From contig JAQGEQ010000263.1 in assembly GCA_034620365.1 (NCBI GenBank), positions 992,001-1,056,000 on the forward strand: a DNA stretch of 64,000 bases. The letters are read 5' to 3'. The notes beneath the pieces were generated by a model. That model saw only the letters and a program-made list of their open reading frames with translations. It was not told the DNA's origin and made no database searches. The position numbers and the translations under genes are program-made. Origin of the DNA: Pegea sp. RAD2-039 (Eukaryota > Chordata > Thaliacea > Salpida > Salpidae). Shown here one piece after another: positions 39,401 through 53,200 of the stretch. The first letter of the stretch is position 1. Each line of letters begins with the position of its first letter.

Positions 39401-40539
39401 ATAATGCATAATCAGTAAATTTTGTAGTTCACACACTTGATCTGAATTAATAAGTTTTATAAAAGGCTTTTAAAAGACTGCAAAAGTGATCTTCCTAAAA
39501 TATGATGAAGCAAATACTCGTTGATTTGGTATGGTTGTTCAAAATTTTGATAAAAATGAATTTCAACCGGTTATTGTTGTCATAAGCAGTTACCAAATTA
39601 TTAAGTATAAATTATGTTATCTGAACAACACATATCTTTCAAATTTCTGATAATAAAAGTCTATGTAAAAACTCTGATTTGACGCAAATAAATAAGAATT
39701 CTGGAACTTGACAAATCAATACGATAATCATTATAAAAGATGAGACAGTACAAAGCAATTACAGCAATATGAAAAATAGATTAAAGTCAAAAAATTACAA
39801 TTAAGTAAGTTTAAAAATTTACCCATTAATAGGTTTTCTGATTATTTTAAAAATAAAAAATATTACAACATAAGAAGAACTGCTTATCAAAAAAGAAGCT
39901 ATTATTATTCAGAACAAATGTAAGATTTATGTTGAAAAATCATTCGTTGAATTTACAAAAATGACTCAAGCGTTAAATTTTTTTTAATTTTTCAATTCAA
40001 ATTCCCTTCAAGAAAGCAGAGGATCTAACAATAAACTATATTACACTTTGCTTAACTTGAATGTTAACTTGAATATTCAATTAAAATAAATGATTGAGGC
40101 TATGAATTAATGTACAGTCCTGTTTCTTTTTAATTCTGCTTAAATTCATAAAAATTTACCTACAAGTATAAAATGCTATTCTTAAAACTGGAATAATTCA
40201 AAAGTATCATGTTTCGGTAGTACTCTAAGACTTGTAATAGTCATTGTTTCATTTGAAAAAGATTACTAGTTTGAAAAGCAATTAATCGAAAATTTCAGTG
40301 ATTGTAACAAAGTTTGTTTTATACTTAAACACGTAAAATAGTAGACCTTTGCGTGCAACCTTGATATTTGAAAGTTACTTTTCTATCAGTAATAACAAAG
40401 ATACTAAAAATATTTTAAAAAAAGTTTTAATTTTTTATCAGAAGTTGCCTCATAAACTGCATTTTAGGTTGACTTTCTTGTTTATCTTGACTTTAGATTA
40501 AGTTACTTGTTTATCTTAAATTTAGTAAATGATCTGTTT
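36426..40539. other. A/T-rich intergenic DNA, nothing seen
   Basis: Both strands were read. No coding exon, RNA gene or clear repeat family could be supported. Confidence 0.55.
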
Positions 40540-40800
40540 AGCTATCTTTCATGAGCCAAGGCGAAGCTGGCGCTGCAGATAAAAGAAAAAAGTGCAAAAT
40601 ATAAAGGTTTCACGGCTACTCAGTAATCTCAATCTCAACTCAGTAAAAATGCTTTTGCCACATTGGCTTATGTTGTCGTGAACATACCTTTGCTTATGTG
40701 GTTATTCAAAGGTGTATGTTTCGTACGTATTTCCTTTTATTGTACGACCATCTACGCACTAATTCTGGATTTCAACGCACTGTCAGTAATAATGTTTGAT
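40540..40800. other. Unexplained GC-richer island
   Basis: This stretch is less AT-rich than anything within 3 kb (for example GCGAAGCTGGCGCTGCAG near 40562 and TTTCGTACG near 40717) and has a 9-bp direct repeat ACTCAGTAA at about 40618 and 40638. No open frame or RNA fold is recognisable. It could be a promoter, an enhancer or an unrecognised small RNA gene. Confidence 0.3.
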
Positions 40801-41149
40801 ACTACACTAAATTGAATTCAAAATATTAATTTTTGATAACATTATTTTTTTAACATATAGTAAATTAATGTTTTGTTCATCAACTCGACCATACGCATTT
40901 GATTTAGAAAAATCGATTATTTGTTGGAGTTTTTTTATTTAAATGATATAATAAAACGTTGTGAAATAAGTAAATACTATTTTACGTATAAATACTTTAT
41001 GTATTTACAATGCTAAGATTAATATATTCATGGAACTAAAGATTGATATTTTCTTAAACAACTTGGTAAAAAGTATTTTTATAAAGTTTCTTTAAGTTTC
41101 CACCTACAAAAAAAAATATTAAAGATAATGTTTAATTTATATAGTTATG

Positions 41150-41296
41150 GTAATATACACAGTTCCGAAAATTTGATTACTTTTCTCGTAATATTTGAAA
41201 CTCAAATACAAATATGGTCGATTTTTTATGACGTCAGACCTTTTAAGTATACTTTTTACAAAGAAAGGGCTTCAAGAAAGGGTTTCAAGGTATGAA
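41150..41296 (+). promoter_or_regulatory. Candidate MOB1 promoter / leader exon with a CRE-like site
   Basis: A perfect TGACGTCA palindrome lies at 41229-41236. About 50 nt later a purine-rich segment ends CAAG followed by a good donor GTATGA at 41290. The next 2.2 kb is conspicuously T-rich on the plus strand up to the MOB1 start at 43539, as expected of a transcribed leader intron. An acceptor-like CTTAG lies near 43481. All of this is inference from sequence signals. Confidence 0.35.
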
Positions 41297-43538
41297 TCAT
41301 AATTAATTTGTAACCGCGTCGTTAGATTAGCTTTTATTAAATATTTTTCCTATTTTAGATTTGATTTTTAAGAAATATTTTATTTTAATTAACTGTATTC
41401 CATAAATGTTTTATATTTAGTATCTCAGTTTCTGATTAGAAACACAATTCTTTCTGTGTAACTACTTTCAGTAGATATTTAAATAATATTTGCATGAATT
41501 TTGTAATATTTTTTGCTGATTTTAATGATTGTACAAAATTAGTTTTCAAATAGAGTTTTGTTTCTTTAATTTAATAAATTTTATACATACATATGAAATG
41601 GTTTGTAAATTTATATTTAATAATGTTGGTAGTTTTATTTGTAAATTTTTTTTACAAGTTTCTAATTATCTTATTTTGAAGTTATATTTTTAATCCTAAG
41701 TCTTAAAGTTTAAATCATTTAATTTAATCTATATAATATTAGTTGTTTATTTATTGTATTTTAAATAAAAAAAAATAGATTTTGACTTATCTGATGGAAA
41801 TTGCTGTATTTTTAGATTTTTATATTTTGAAACAATGATAGCAAGTTCTTTGAATAGTTAAACTTGTTTTTGTTATTCTAATTTGAATAAAATAAATGAT
41901 AAATTTGAAATCATTTTTTTATAACTCCTTTTTTAGGAGATTATTGTCTATTTGATTTTTATTTTTAATACTAATTTTAGTTGTTTTCTCCATAATTTAA
42001 ATTGTCCTTTTCTTATTCTAATTGTTTCTAGTTTGAGTCCTTATTTACTTTATTAATATGGGTTTAATTAGTCTGCAACTGTTCTTAATTAGTGTTTCAA
42101 AAATAAAATTTACTAATAATTACAGTTTTTAGGTTTGAAGTTAAGATTTTATCTAGTTTAATCTTAAAATGTGAAGTTTTAGATTTTTCATATATAAAAA
42201 TAGGACAATATGCCCTAATATTCTTTTGATAAAATGTATAATATACTTATATATATTATGTATATTTATGGTAGTTTCATAACTATGATTAATTATACTT
42301 TTATTTTTCAATTTATTTTTAGATTTAAAATATCTATCTTTATTAGTTTTATAAATAATGAATAAAAATTACTAATGCCTTAGTAAATTTTAAAATTAAA
42401 ATGTTAGTAAGCTAAATTAAATACACTTTTATAAAAACTTATAACTAAACTATTTAATAATATTATCTTGTTTTTGTTTCTTCATAACAAGTACATTGAT
42501 TTATACTAAGTTTGAGTCTTTGGTAATGGTGATAATATATACTTCTTTAAAGTTTTTGAGATGAACATATATATGATTGTTATTGTTTAAACTGGTATAA
42601 ATGTTTTGATACTGTTATAAGTGTTTATAATATAAAACTTATAAATAAGTTTTTTTTTTAAATTTGATTTATTTTAAGCATAACAAAGTATGAACAATTC
42701 ATTATCTTTATCATGAATATTTATATAAATAGTTCTTATATATTATTAAATTAGTACACTATAGACTGAAGTTTTTTTATTATAATTATTTAATGAATCA
42801 TTGTGTTTCATTAAACTTTAGTTTCCAGTAAAGCATTTTATAGATTGTTTAGTGTATAAGTTATGTTTACTCTAAAATTTGATGCTTATTTTTAGCTTGT
42901 AGACCATTATTATATAATAAGATTTTAATTTTATAAATATTAAGTTGTGAAAGAAAAAGTTTCTTTAAGTATCTTGTATACTTAATTATTTATTTTAGCA
43001 AATGTAGAAATTTAATTGAATTATTCAAATATTTATACTTTAGCTTAATTAGAAGAAACTTCTTATTTGATGACAAAGTTAATTTTACTTATTTACTTAA
43101 CTTGATTGCTCTACAATTATTGATTTCTAGAATATTTAATCATAGAAATATTTAATTAAAATGTTTACTTTCACATAAAAGTAACTTCTGTTGTAATTTA
43201 AGTATTTGATAAATTGTCAGCAAGTTAAAATTTATGTATATTTTATATAAATTATTAACTGGAATATTTGATATATTCAGAATTTCTGATATTTATACAG
43301 TTTTCTTTATCTATATGTTTTTATCAAGCTGAAAAGACTTGATTTTTTGAAGCTAATATACAAGCTTTAAAAGCTAGAAAAATCTTATCATTTAAAGAAT
43401 AAATTATTTTCAAACTATCCAAACTTTTTTATAACTGAAATTTGTTTTGAATAGTTTGGCTTTGGTGACTAATCTGATCTTAGTTCATTAATGATTTGCA
43501 AACTTTTTTACAACTAAACTTCACTGTTACTCCACAAA
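41297..43538 (+). other. T-rich block, probable MOB1 leader intron
   Basis: About 2.2 kb with a marked excess of T over A on the plus strand and no coding potential. The skew begins after the donor at 41290 and ends at the MOB1 coding region. Confidence 0.35.
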
Positions 43539-44201
43539 ATGAGTTTCTTCTTTCAAAGTCGAAACCACAAAACGTTCAAACCCCACAAGAGTCTACCAGA
43601 AGGTTCCCACCAACTTGATCTCATCAAACATGCAGCAGCAACCTTAGGGAGTGGAAACCTCCGCCAAGCAGTTGCTCTTCCTGAAGGAGAAGATCTAAAT
43701 GAGTGGATAGCGGTCAACACAGTCGACTTTTTCAACCAAATCAACATGTTATATGGAACGATATCTGATTTTTGTACCCCACAATCTTGCGAAGTGATGT
43801 CAGCTGGTGCCAAGTACGAATACCACTGGGCTGATGGAGTGAAAATAAAAAAACCAATCAAGTGTTCAGCACCGAGATACATTGACTATTTAATGACGTG
43901 GGTTCAGCACCAACTTGACAACGAAAATCTATTTCCTTCATCTGTAGGAGTACCATTCCCCAAAAATTTCATGACTGTGGCTAAAACGATTCTGAAGCGT
44001 CTATTCAGAGTCTACGCTCATATCTATCATCTTCACTTCTCTGACGTCATCAGCTTAAACGAAGAGGCCCACCTTAACACGTCGTTCAAGCACTTCGTCT
44101 ATTTTGTTCAGGAGTTCACTTTAATTGATCGTCGTGAGCTTGCTCCTTTGCAAGAACTGATTGATAAATTGATCGCTAAAGATAAGGAAAAGTACAAGTA
44201 G
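43539..44201 (+). CDS. MOB1: MOB kinase activator 1 (Mob1)
   Basis: An intronless 220-codon frame that matches MOB1A/B throughout (human 216). Cys79 and Cys84 (FCTPQSC) and the two histidines in AHIYHLHF are the zinc ligands. Thr12 (HKTFKP) and Thr35 (AATLGSG), the sites phosphorylated by MST/Hippo kinases in orthologues, are kept, as are NEWIAVNTVDFFNQINMLYG and the basic LATS/NDR-binding surface. MOB1 is the co-activator of LATS and NDR kinases in the Hippo growth-control and mitotic-exit pathways and acts in the cytoplasm. Its coding sequence is noticeably GC-richer than its surroundings, consistent with strong expression. The C-terminus ends KLIAKDKEKYK, slightly longer than human. AATAAA signals lie at 44736-44741 and 45161-45166. 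Confidence 0.98.
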   Translation: MSFFFQSRNHKTFKPHKSLPEGSHQLDLIKHAAATLGSGNLRQAVALPEGEDLNEWIAVNTVDFFNQINMLYGTISDFCTPQSCEVMSAGAKYEYHWADGVKIKKPIKCSAPRYIDYLMTWVQHQLDNENLFPSSVGVPFPKNFMTVAKTILKRLFRVYAHIYHLHFSDVISLNEEAHLNTSFKHFVYFVQEFTLIDRRELAPLQELIDKLIAKDKEKYK

Positions 44202-47200
44202 TTGAGAAAGGCTTGCTCTTTTGTTTTTACTTGCCTTATCAATACTTGCACTCATGTATCTCACCACAGTTTGATTTTAAGATGTTGAAAGCTTGACAAT
44301 ACTGATTAAATTTCTGATCGTCAACAGTTGTTTTGTTGTTGACTTTTTTAAAAGAAATCTAAATTTTTGTATTTGGAATTTAATATAACTTGACAATTCA
44401 CTTAAAGCAAATCTTTAAAGTTTAAAGATCATTATATTGCTTTCATCATTTTATAATCCCTTATCATTTCTTGTTGAGATTTTTATCACATTAATTTTGT
44501 TGATTTATTTACGTTGTCCAAAAGGAAGTACTTTTACTTCAATTGTGTCACCTTGTTTGTTGATCAGTATTTGATTCTATAACTTCTACCAAGCAAACTT
44601 TTACCAAATTTTCTTTTTAGTTTCAAAGTAATATTCAAAATGACTGACTTACTATTAGTATGCTAAAGTTTGTATGAAAATTTCTAAACTTTTATAAGTT
44701 TGTATGTATGTTCGATTCTCTACAATTTGTGCAAAAATAAAGTATTTTGTGAAAATTGATTACTGTTTTACAAACAAAACATCATACTAGAAAGTAAATA
44801 CTACTTCAGATTTCATTTTATAAATCTGTTATTTCCTGTGTAAGTTTTTTTGATAAAGACTTATTGTGTTTTATAAAGTTGGTTTACTTTTATGTACCGA
44901 TATTTTCAAATATCATTCAACTTTTGTCCTAATTTCTGATACTTTTTATTATAAAATATGAAATTAATTTTTTTAACATGTTCTATTTTCAAATTTATTG
45001 TAATATTATTCATCAAATTGATTTTAAACATTTACAAAATTCAATATATTCTCTTTCATGCTACCCTGTACTATCTTTAAATAGTTTAATTTTCAGGAAT
45101 TATTCATGCAAATTGGTTTGTATAAAACTATATATTTTGTTGCATTCTTGTGTAAACATAAATAAACCATCTTAAAATACATTAGTACTTATCTTGAAAA
45201 AAAGCTTTTTATGTTTTCTACATGAGTTTTTTTGTAACAGTGTACGTTTACAACAGCTCTCATCTTTGTAAGCATTTTGTTCTGCAAACATTTTTCTTTC
45301 AAAAGCTTTTTTGCTGCTTAACCTTTTATTTATTTTTAACATTTAGTGGTTACGAATTAAAAATCTTCATTTATGGCAAACCGTAAAAGAAATCGAACCA
45401 ATCAAATAACTGATTTTCAGCAATTCAATTTTTAAGACAAATTTGCTAAAAGGTTTTTTAATCTTTACTTTAAACCTAAAACAACATCTGTTGTTATCTT
45501 AGCAGATTTAAGGGTTATAAATATATCACATTAAAAGTTTTAAATTTTAAACTAGTTAAGATGATTATCTTTGTTATCAAAGCAAGCTTTATATGTACTT
45601 ATCAGATGTAGAAATCAAAAAACACTGATGTTATAAAACTGTTACAAATAGAATGACCAATTTAGCTGCTTTAAAATGATCTGGAATCTATTACCGGTTG
45701 TATTACAATCAATAAGTAGCTAAAAATCTTATTGAGATAAAATCAGTTGATTTACAATTGACTATCAACAAAGTCACAATGGTTTGGTAGTTTCTGTCTT
45801 TATGTTAGAGCTGTATACATACAACTTTTCACTTTACATAATCGCCTACGATATTTGCGTAATGAGATTACCGTGTATAATAGTTAGATAGTGAAAATAA
45901 AACCAAACAGTCGTGAACAAACTGGGATAATTAAACACCAATAATGAGCAGAAAATTAAATATTTTCTCTCTTACAGACTAATTGCTAATTTAGATAATT
46001 AGTTTTTTAGTGAACAATCACAAACTCTCATTACGAAATTTAACGCTGAATTGTTAAAACTGAAGTTTGCTTTAAATGTGGTTTTAACACTAAGCTATAA
46101 CCACAAACTGGTTTTAAAAGAAACCAGTTAGTCTTCTGATGTTAAAGTTGCAAATTAACTGGTAAAATAAAACAACTTTTCATTAAAATAAATAGATTTT
46201 ATCAACATTTAACAGAACGACGAAGTTTTTTAAAGTATGAAAATAATTAGTTACTTTTAGTCACAAAATGTTCAAACTTTCTGGTAAGTATACATATAAC
46301 TAAATTTGTTTTTCAACCTGCTTTAAATAAAAGCTTATTACGTTCATGAAAGCAATTCACTACAGTTTCTGAGAGTTTTACATAAATGACGTTTACTTAC
46401 ATAATGGTTATAAGTCATACATAAACAATTGTTTTTGTAAAATCAGTATTTACAGTTCAAAATTCAAACTATATTCTTATAATGTTTACTTGAATGTTTA
46501 TTTAGTTCAAAAGCACTTTCTGATTTGCATTGGACTAAAAATTCAAGCTTTAAACTTTGCACTCAATAAAATTTTCTAACCAAAAATTTTCGATCTTATG
46601 TATTTATAGAAAGAATACATTGACTTTATAGCTAAAATAGTCAATTAATTAAATCAATAGCTTAAAGAAAAAAATATTTATCATTTAATTTTTGAATACA
46701 ATTTTATACAGTTTTAATAGTTCAAAGTAATCTCTAATTCTGTTTCTGTTGATACAACTTTGGGAGAAATGCTTAAAGTACCGGAAATAATATCGTCTAA
46801 AATAAATGATTACTTTTTTTAGAATTCCAATAATCATCAATTTAGTAAAAGCTTTGTTATTATGATGCCTGGAAAGTATAAATTTGCAGTCTATTGGTTA
46901 TCATCAAAGACTTTGGAAAATTGCAATATATATTTAGAATTGTACTTGATTTTTTTAGATTTCAATTGTTAAGCAGCATTTAGTAAGTTTGTTAAAATAA
47001 CAAATGTTAGCATTTGCTCATTTCTTAGAATTATCATTTATTTACATTTTGTAAGTGATTGAAGATTTTTCAACAAGTGTTAAATATAATTTATAAAATC
47101 ATTTGCATATGACTTTACTATCTGAATAAGATTTGATAGTTTTAAAGTCTCATAATTTTTTTACAATAAAAGCGGAACCATAAGTTACTGGTAAAAATAA

Positions 47201-50200
47201 AATTAACTTTTTTGTCTCTAACGCAAACAACAGAAATCAATTTCAACATAAATGTTTTATTCCTATAGTAGCTAGAGTAAATATTAATTCTAAATATTTG
47301 TCTACTTTATTTGAGCATGACCAAATATAAAGGTTTTTACAAGTTTTTGATAAAATTATTGATTTCCCTTGTGATATCATCCTCTACAGAAGCAAAAGTG
47401 GTTTTTAACTTCAGTAAAAATTTCTTTAAAAAGTCAAATTTTTATTTTTAATCATGTTACTTATGGAAAAATATAAAATACAAAAATATTTTACATCTGC
47501 TATAATTTTGATAACTTTTATCATTATTAAAAATTAAAAGTTGTAATATATAATTCGTTTTAAATAGATTTAAATATTCAGAAAGTACTTATTTTAAAAC
47601 TATTGTAATTAAGTAACCAAAATATAAATGGAACTTAGGCGACTAAAAACTTTGAAATTAAAACTTGATAAGTAGAATGTAAGGTTGAATTTGAAATAAA
47701 AAGGCCCTTCTATTTTCTAAAAGAATATACAGAACAAATTTAGTCTATTAATTAAACATTCTGTATATGTTAACAATTTATTATAAAAATAAAGCGTTTG
47801 TCAGTTAATACAACCTTTAACTTGAGTTATTAAAAAAAGTATACTCTTAATATAAATTTAGCGCTAAATAAATGATTCATGCAAAGGATCGTTTTTTATT
47901 AAATTAACAAATAATAAAAACAGTATTTTAAAAGTGAAGTTTCGATGTAATGAAAATACATTTTAAATGTTTTCATATAAAGTAGTCGATTATCTCCAAA
48001 AAAAATAACTCTTCTGCTTTTTTGGATACATTTTTACACTGAAAAATTAAAGTAAAATCAGTTGCAGGTAAGTAGATTATGTAATTGTTTTTTATTTGAA
48101 GGCTAATTTCAGATAATAATTCTAAGTTTTATAACAATGTTTGATTTAAAGTTTGATTAATCAAAGAACAAAAAGTTTCTATTGGTTTTCAACGAATATA
48201 AATATTTATAAACGCTTGTAAACATTAGTTGACATTTTAAAGTACTTTGAAAACAAATTGTAAATAAAACTTTACTTATATATTTTACCAATTTATTAAT
48301 TAGTTTAATTAGTTTTCTTTTTAATTGTTGAAAGCTTTTTCTCCAGATAAAATATTCTACTTTTTTAAATAATAAGTAAAAGTTTAGTATAATGACTAAA
48401 CATTTCTATCAAAAGTTAGAAACAATATAATGTATTGAATGTAAACTTCAATCTCTTTGAAATTTGTAGTCTTATCTAGAAATAACACTAACAACTATTT
48501 TGATGTAAAAACTAAACTAAAAAGATATTGTAGTACGTATTTAGTAGCGGTTAGTTTTGCATACAATAAGTTTTAACATTTTAATTTTGCTTTACATGCA
48601 ATAGAAAATGATAAAAGTAATATTTCTATAATATTTAAAGGTAACTTTAAATTAAAAGGCAATGAATTTAATATCGATAACTTTAAAAGTACATAAACCA
48701 GTAAATTTCATGTGCTTAGTGCTTCAAACTTACTTTTTATTATTTGATAATCGTAAACTATACGCTAGAATTTAAGTGTTATCATTTTATTTCAATCAAT
48801 TAACTACTTATAACAAAGATAAAGTTTAAATTATTTGCTTACGGCTTTGAATTTATCAGTCGTTTATCTGTCAAGCACATTACAAAATTGCTTTTTATAA
48901 ATATTACTAATATAAGTGATTAAATTTATTAAATTACATCATTATAATTCATTATGATAGTACCTGATTCACATAATGTGTTGATTCTTCTTTGGAAATA
49001 CCTTTTTACATCATATATGTACATTGAACAATATTTTAGGATTAAATTCAGGATTTAGGAAACACCAAAACGAACGTTTAGTCGATTTTATATAAATATA
49101 ACTTCAGTTTAAACAGTTAATAGACGTTATTTATTTTCTATTGAAATAAAAATCATTGAAAAACTTTTTAGGCTTTTGCTGAATAGCTGGTAACATTATT
49201 TTTTATCTGTTTAAGTACTTATATATAATATTTTTTTTAAATGAAATAAAAATTCAGATAAAATAATTTATATTTTGATTTTGTTAATTTAGATAAGACA
49301 GCAAAGAAGTAACAATGATATTCTCAATACATATAAGTAAATACTAAAAAATTGATAATTGATTTTATTTGAGTGATTAAAAAATTTTCATCATGTTTGA
49401 AATTTATTGAAAGTAATTTCGTTTTTAAATTTGAAAAATTGCTCTTGAAAAATAGAGGTTTTAAAAGAAATTAAATTTTACATAAAACACAAACTGATTA
49501 ATATACTATCAACTAAATGAACATTTATAAAAAATTAAGTTTTATTAATCTAATTGTAAAATGAAGAACAAAAGTAATTAGGTAAACAATAATTTAAAAA
49601 TAGAATCTTATTATTTAAAGTTAATTTTTTTTTCAAATTGTTTTTGATTAAAGTTACTTTTATCATTTTTGCTATAATAAACTTTAATAAAATTTATTTA
49701 AAAAAATATTCACTAAACTAAAACCACTGATTTCGTTATCCAAAACAGCTTCGTGCTGAAAGAAAAACATTTATTTTGGGAGATGTTTTCGAACCCAATG
49801 AAAATATTTGCAAAATTTCTAAAACTTAATTATTCGAAAGTAATTTTGGCGAGAGTTTTATACTGAAAACATTTTAAACTTTAATTTAATTGATTTCAAT
49901 AAATTTGACCTTCAAAGTATTTTGATAAAAGTTTTATTTTAAAAATCTCACTACAAAGATTGGAATTTATTATTTATATAATTTTAGAATTAAACAGAAA
50001 ATTATGAAGAAAATGTAAAGTTTAGTTGATAAACGCTTTAAACTCATGAAGTTTTTCAGTAAATAATCAAGTAGAAATGGCTTATAAAAGCTGTAAAATA
50101 GTTCAAGAAAATCTAAGAATAAAAATCTAATTTGAAGGTTACAAGTAAATATTTGTCAACAAATTCACTGTTTGAAACAAATTTGAACAATTTGCAGAAA

Positions 50201-53200
50201 TGAATCATTTAATTGTAAAAGCAATACACAGAAAAAATACAGCTTTTGATCATAGCAAATCTTTGAGATCATAAGAAGATGTTAAGTGATCAACTTCTTG
50301 CTAGATAAGTTATTCAAAATTTATTGAAATGCAATTGATACAGCTTCAGCTATTATCTACTTTAAGTGGGTTATACTAAATCTAACTTGAAGGACGTTTC
50401 AAATAGTTTTTAATGTACTAATAATTTTGCAGTTATCAAATAGACTAATGTTACAAAAGACACACAAGTAATTGACTTTGGATGAAATTGACCCAACCAA
50501 GAGCTGAACTTAGCTCAAGAAGATGAGACACACATTGGAAGGTTAAGGTAGTATATTTTAGTTGGTTTGTTTTGTTATATGGTCATTATTTGTAGTTGTC
50601 AGTAAACCTTGTAACTATTAGGTAAGAAAGTTGCAAAATAATAAATGAAACATAATGTAATTAAAATTTATCAAAAACTGTGAGACAATGTCTTGTACAA
50701 ATCTCAAAATTTGGCTTTTTAAAGTAAATATTTTGCAAGTCCGAAGCAAATTGAAATTAACCAATTATAAAGTCACTAAAAATTGTTACAAATATTTGAG
50801 ATCATTTTATAGAAAATATTAAATGTGAAATTGCTATAAAATTTGTCAGCATTTTTGAGAGTGCTGGCCAAAAAGAAAAACTATAACTTCATCTTTCTTC
50901 ATGTTTTCTTTCATTGCGTGATAGTCTTTGCATTATCTTCAAACCTTTGAAACACTACAAATAATAACAATTTTTGAAAACCAAATAAGAGATTTACTTT
51001 TTTATAAAAATATGAAAGATAAAAGAAGTTTAAGTATTTTAAAGCGAGCTATTAAACTAGAAATTTTGAGTATTAAGCAAAAAAGTAGAAAATTATTAAA
51101 ACACCAAAAAGACAGCCTAAATTATTTTGTTAAACCTCTGAATATTTTGACAAAAATTTTTGTAATGATAATGAAATTTGTTAATTTTTCCAATGATATA
51201 ATTTTTGACTGTGAAAAGTTTTATGAAAAATTATTTTTGAAATGTATTTTGTATTTGATGAGTTAGAAAATGAAAAGATAATAATTTAATTATAAATAAT
51301 CTTTTTTTAATTTTATATTTTCAATCTGTTAATCAAAAGAAATATTTTTCCAAAAACACATTTATCTTAAACCACACCTTAACCCAATTAAACAAATGAA
51401 AAATAAACAATCTTAAAGCATGAATGGAATCTTTTTATACTTAAGATAAAAAGCATATTTCCAGTGGCAATGAAGTTAGAAAATAGTCAAAATTTAAAAT
51501 AAACATGTTACAAAATTTCTTAAAGTTTAAAAACAACTCAAACACTCCTATAAATTGATAAAACAATTTGGAACCACTTTCTTCTTGTTCTCACTCTTGA
51601 AAGACAAATTAAAAATTTTAACTTTAAACCTATTTTTATATCTATTCTCCCGTCTTATAATTTTAATTTTTTACTTTAAGTAAAATCTTTAATTCAAATA
51701 GTCTCTAAGTTAGTTTTAACAATATGATAAAATTCGAACTCATTAAAAGTTGTCTGAATAAAATAATTCACTTTATTCCATGAGAATTTCAAAAGTATTA
51801 CAAAATTTATGTAATTAAAAAATGAATAATTAAATTATAAAAAGAATAAATATAAACATTTTTATGCACTTATAAAATTGAATAAAGTATATACAAACAA
51901 ACATTATGTCAAAACTAAGTAAATAAAAAAACAAATTTGAATGTGATAAATCTCTATTATAAGCATACAAATAAAAAATAAAATTTAAACAACTTTCTTC
52001 TTCTCGGTCCTTATTAAGACTACATATTTTTTAAGTGTGAAGATTTTCCATAACTACCAGTCATCAATAATTATCAGTGGTCTAAAGACCAGGAAGATGA
52101 TATAACGTAATATTATAACAAGGTTTAGAAAATACTTTTCAAAGAGAGAGTTCCTTAATGTATAGATACTTATGTTGTCATAATTAGATTCATATAAACT
52201 TGCCACACTATAAAATATCCTGAATTACAAATGTTTATCAGAAAGAACTTATAATATTTATTGGATTTATCAAACAATCTATATTAAAAAGCATTTCAGA
52301 TTCTGTATGAATACAATAAGTGAATATATTTTAACTTTTTTGTAAACTTTAATTACTAAACGAAAACAGATGTAACAAATTAGATAAAACGTTTAAGTTA
52401 CCAGTTTAAATTACACTATTTTATTTACAAATATGAAATATTTTTATAGAATAGAAATATCTTAGATAGATAAGTGACAAAAGTATACCATGATAACATA
52501 ATTAAGTTATATAATGTTATATATTATATTTGATAACTAGATAGTATTAGATTTAAGAATGCTCTTTTCAGGTACCCTGCTTCGCATTTATTGAAATAAA
52601 TAAATGAAAATTTGATATAGGCTATTTTATTTGGCTGATCAACTTGGAGAACTTAAAAAACGCTTATTATAAATTACGTTTCTCTAAAATAATATTGTAA
52701 TTAGGATTATAAAATAAATTAAAAACAATTTATTTTTAGTTTACAAAAAACAAGGTAAAAAAACATTATAGAAAGGCAATAAAAGCTGTTTTTATTTAAT
52801 AGCTTTGACATTTTTACAACATCTGTATCATAAAATATTTTATATGAAAAGATTTTATCCAACTAACTTGATTTTGGAACGATCAAACTTGAAAACTTTA
52901 ATTGAACAATAACAAACGTTTTATGTATTTACTAGCAGCTATATTTTGGGCTTTTTTGGCGTATTTAATTTTGACTTGAAGATAATTTTCGTTTTTATTT
53001 ATTTATTTATTACAATAAATGTGAAGGTGTTTATTTGAAAAACAATATATACTAAAAAATCTTCGACTATAAATTGCAGAAGACAACACAAATTGATAAA
53101 ACTAGAAAGTTTCTGTTTAGAGAATAATTACCTCGAATAAATCATGTTATGCAAATTAAAATAAAAAACTTAGAATTAAAGTTTTGCTTCACTACATTTA

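Noticed and set aside
45395..45410. B-box-like TCGAACC on the minus strand as a possible tRNA or SINE
   Set aside because: No A-box or stems at tRNA spacing.
50928..51266. 112-codon lysine-rich open frame on the plus strand
   Set aside because: The longest frame in the desert, but about one of this length is expected by chance at this base composition and no motif is recognised. It would be revived by RNA-seq or a homologue.
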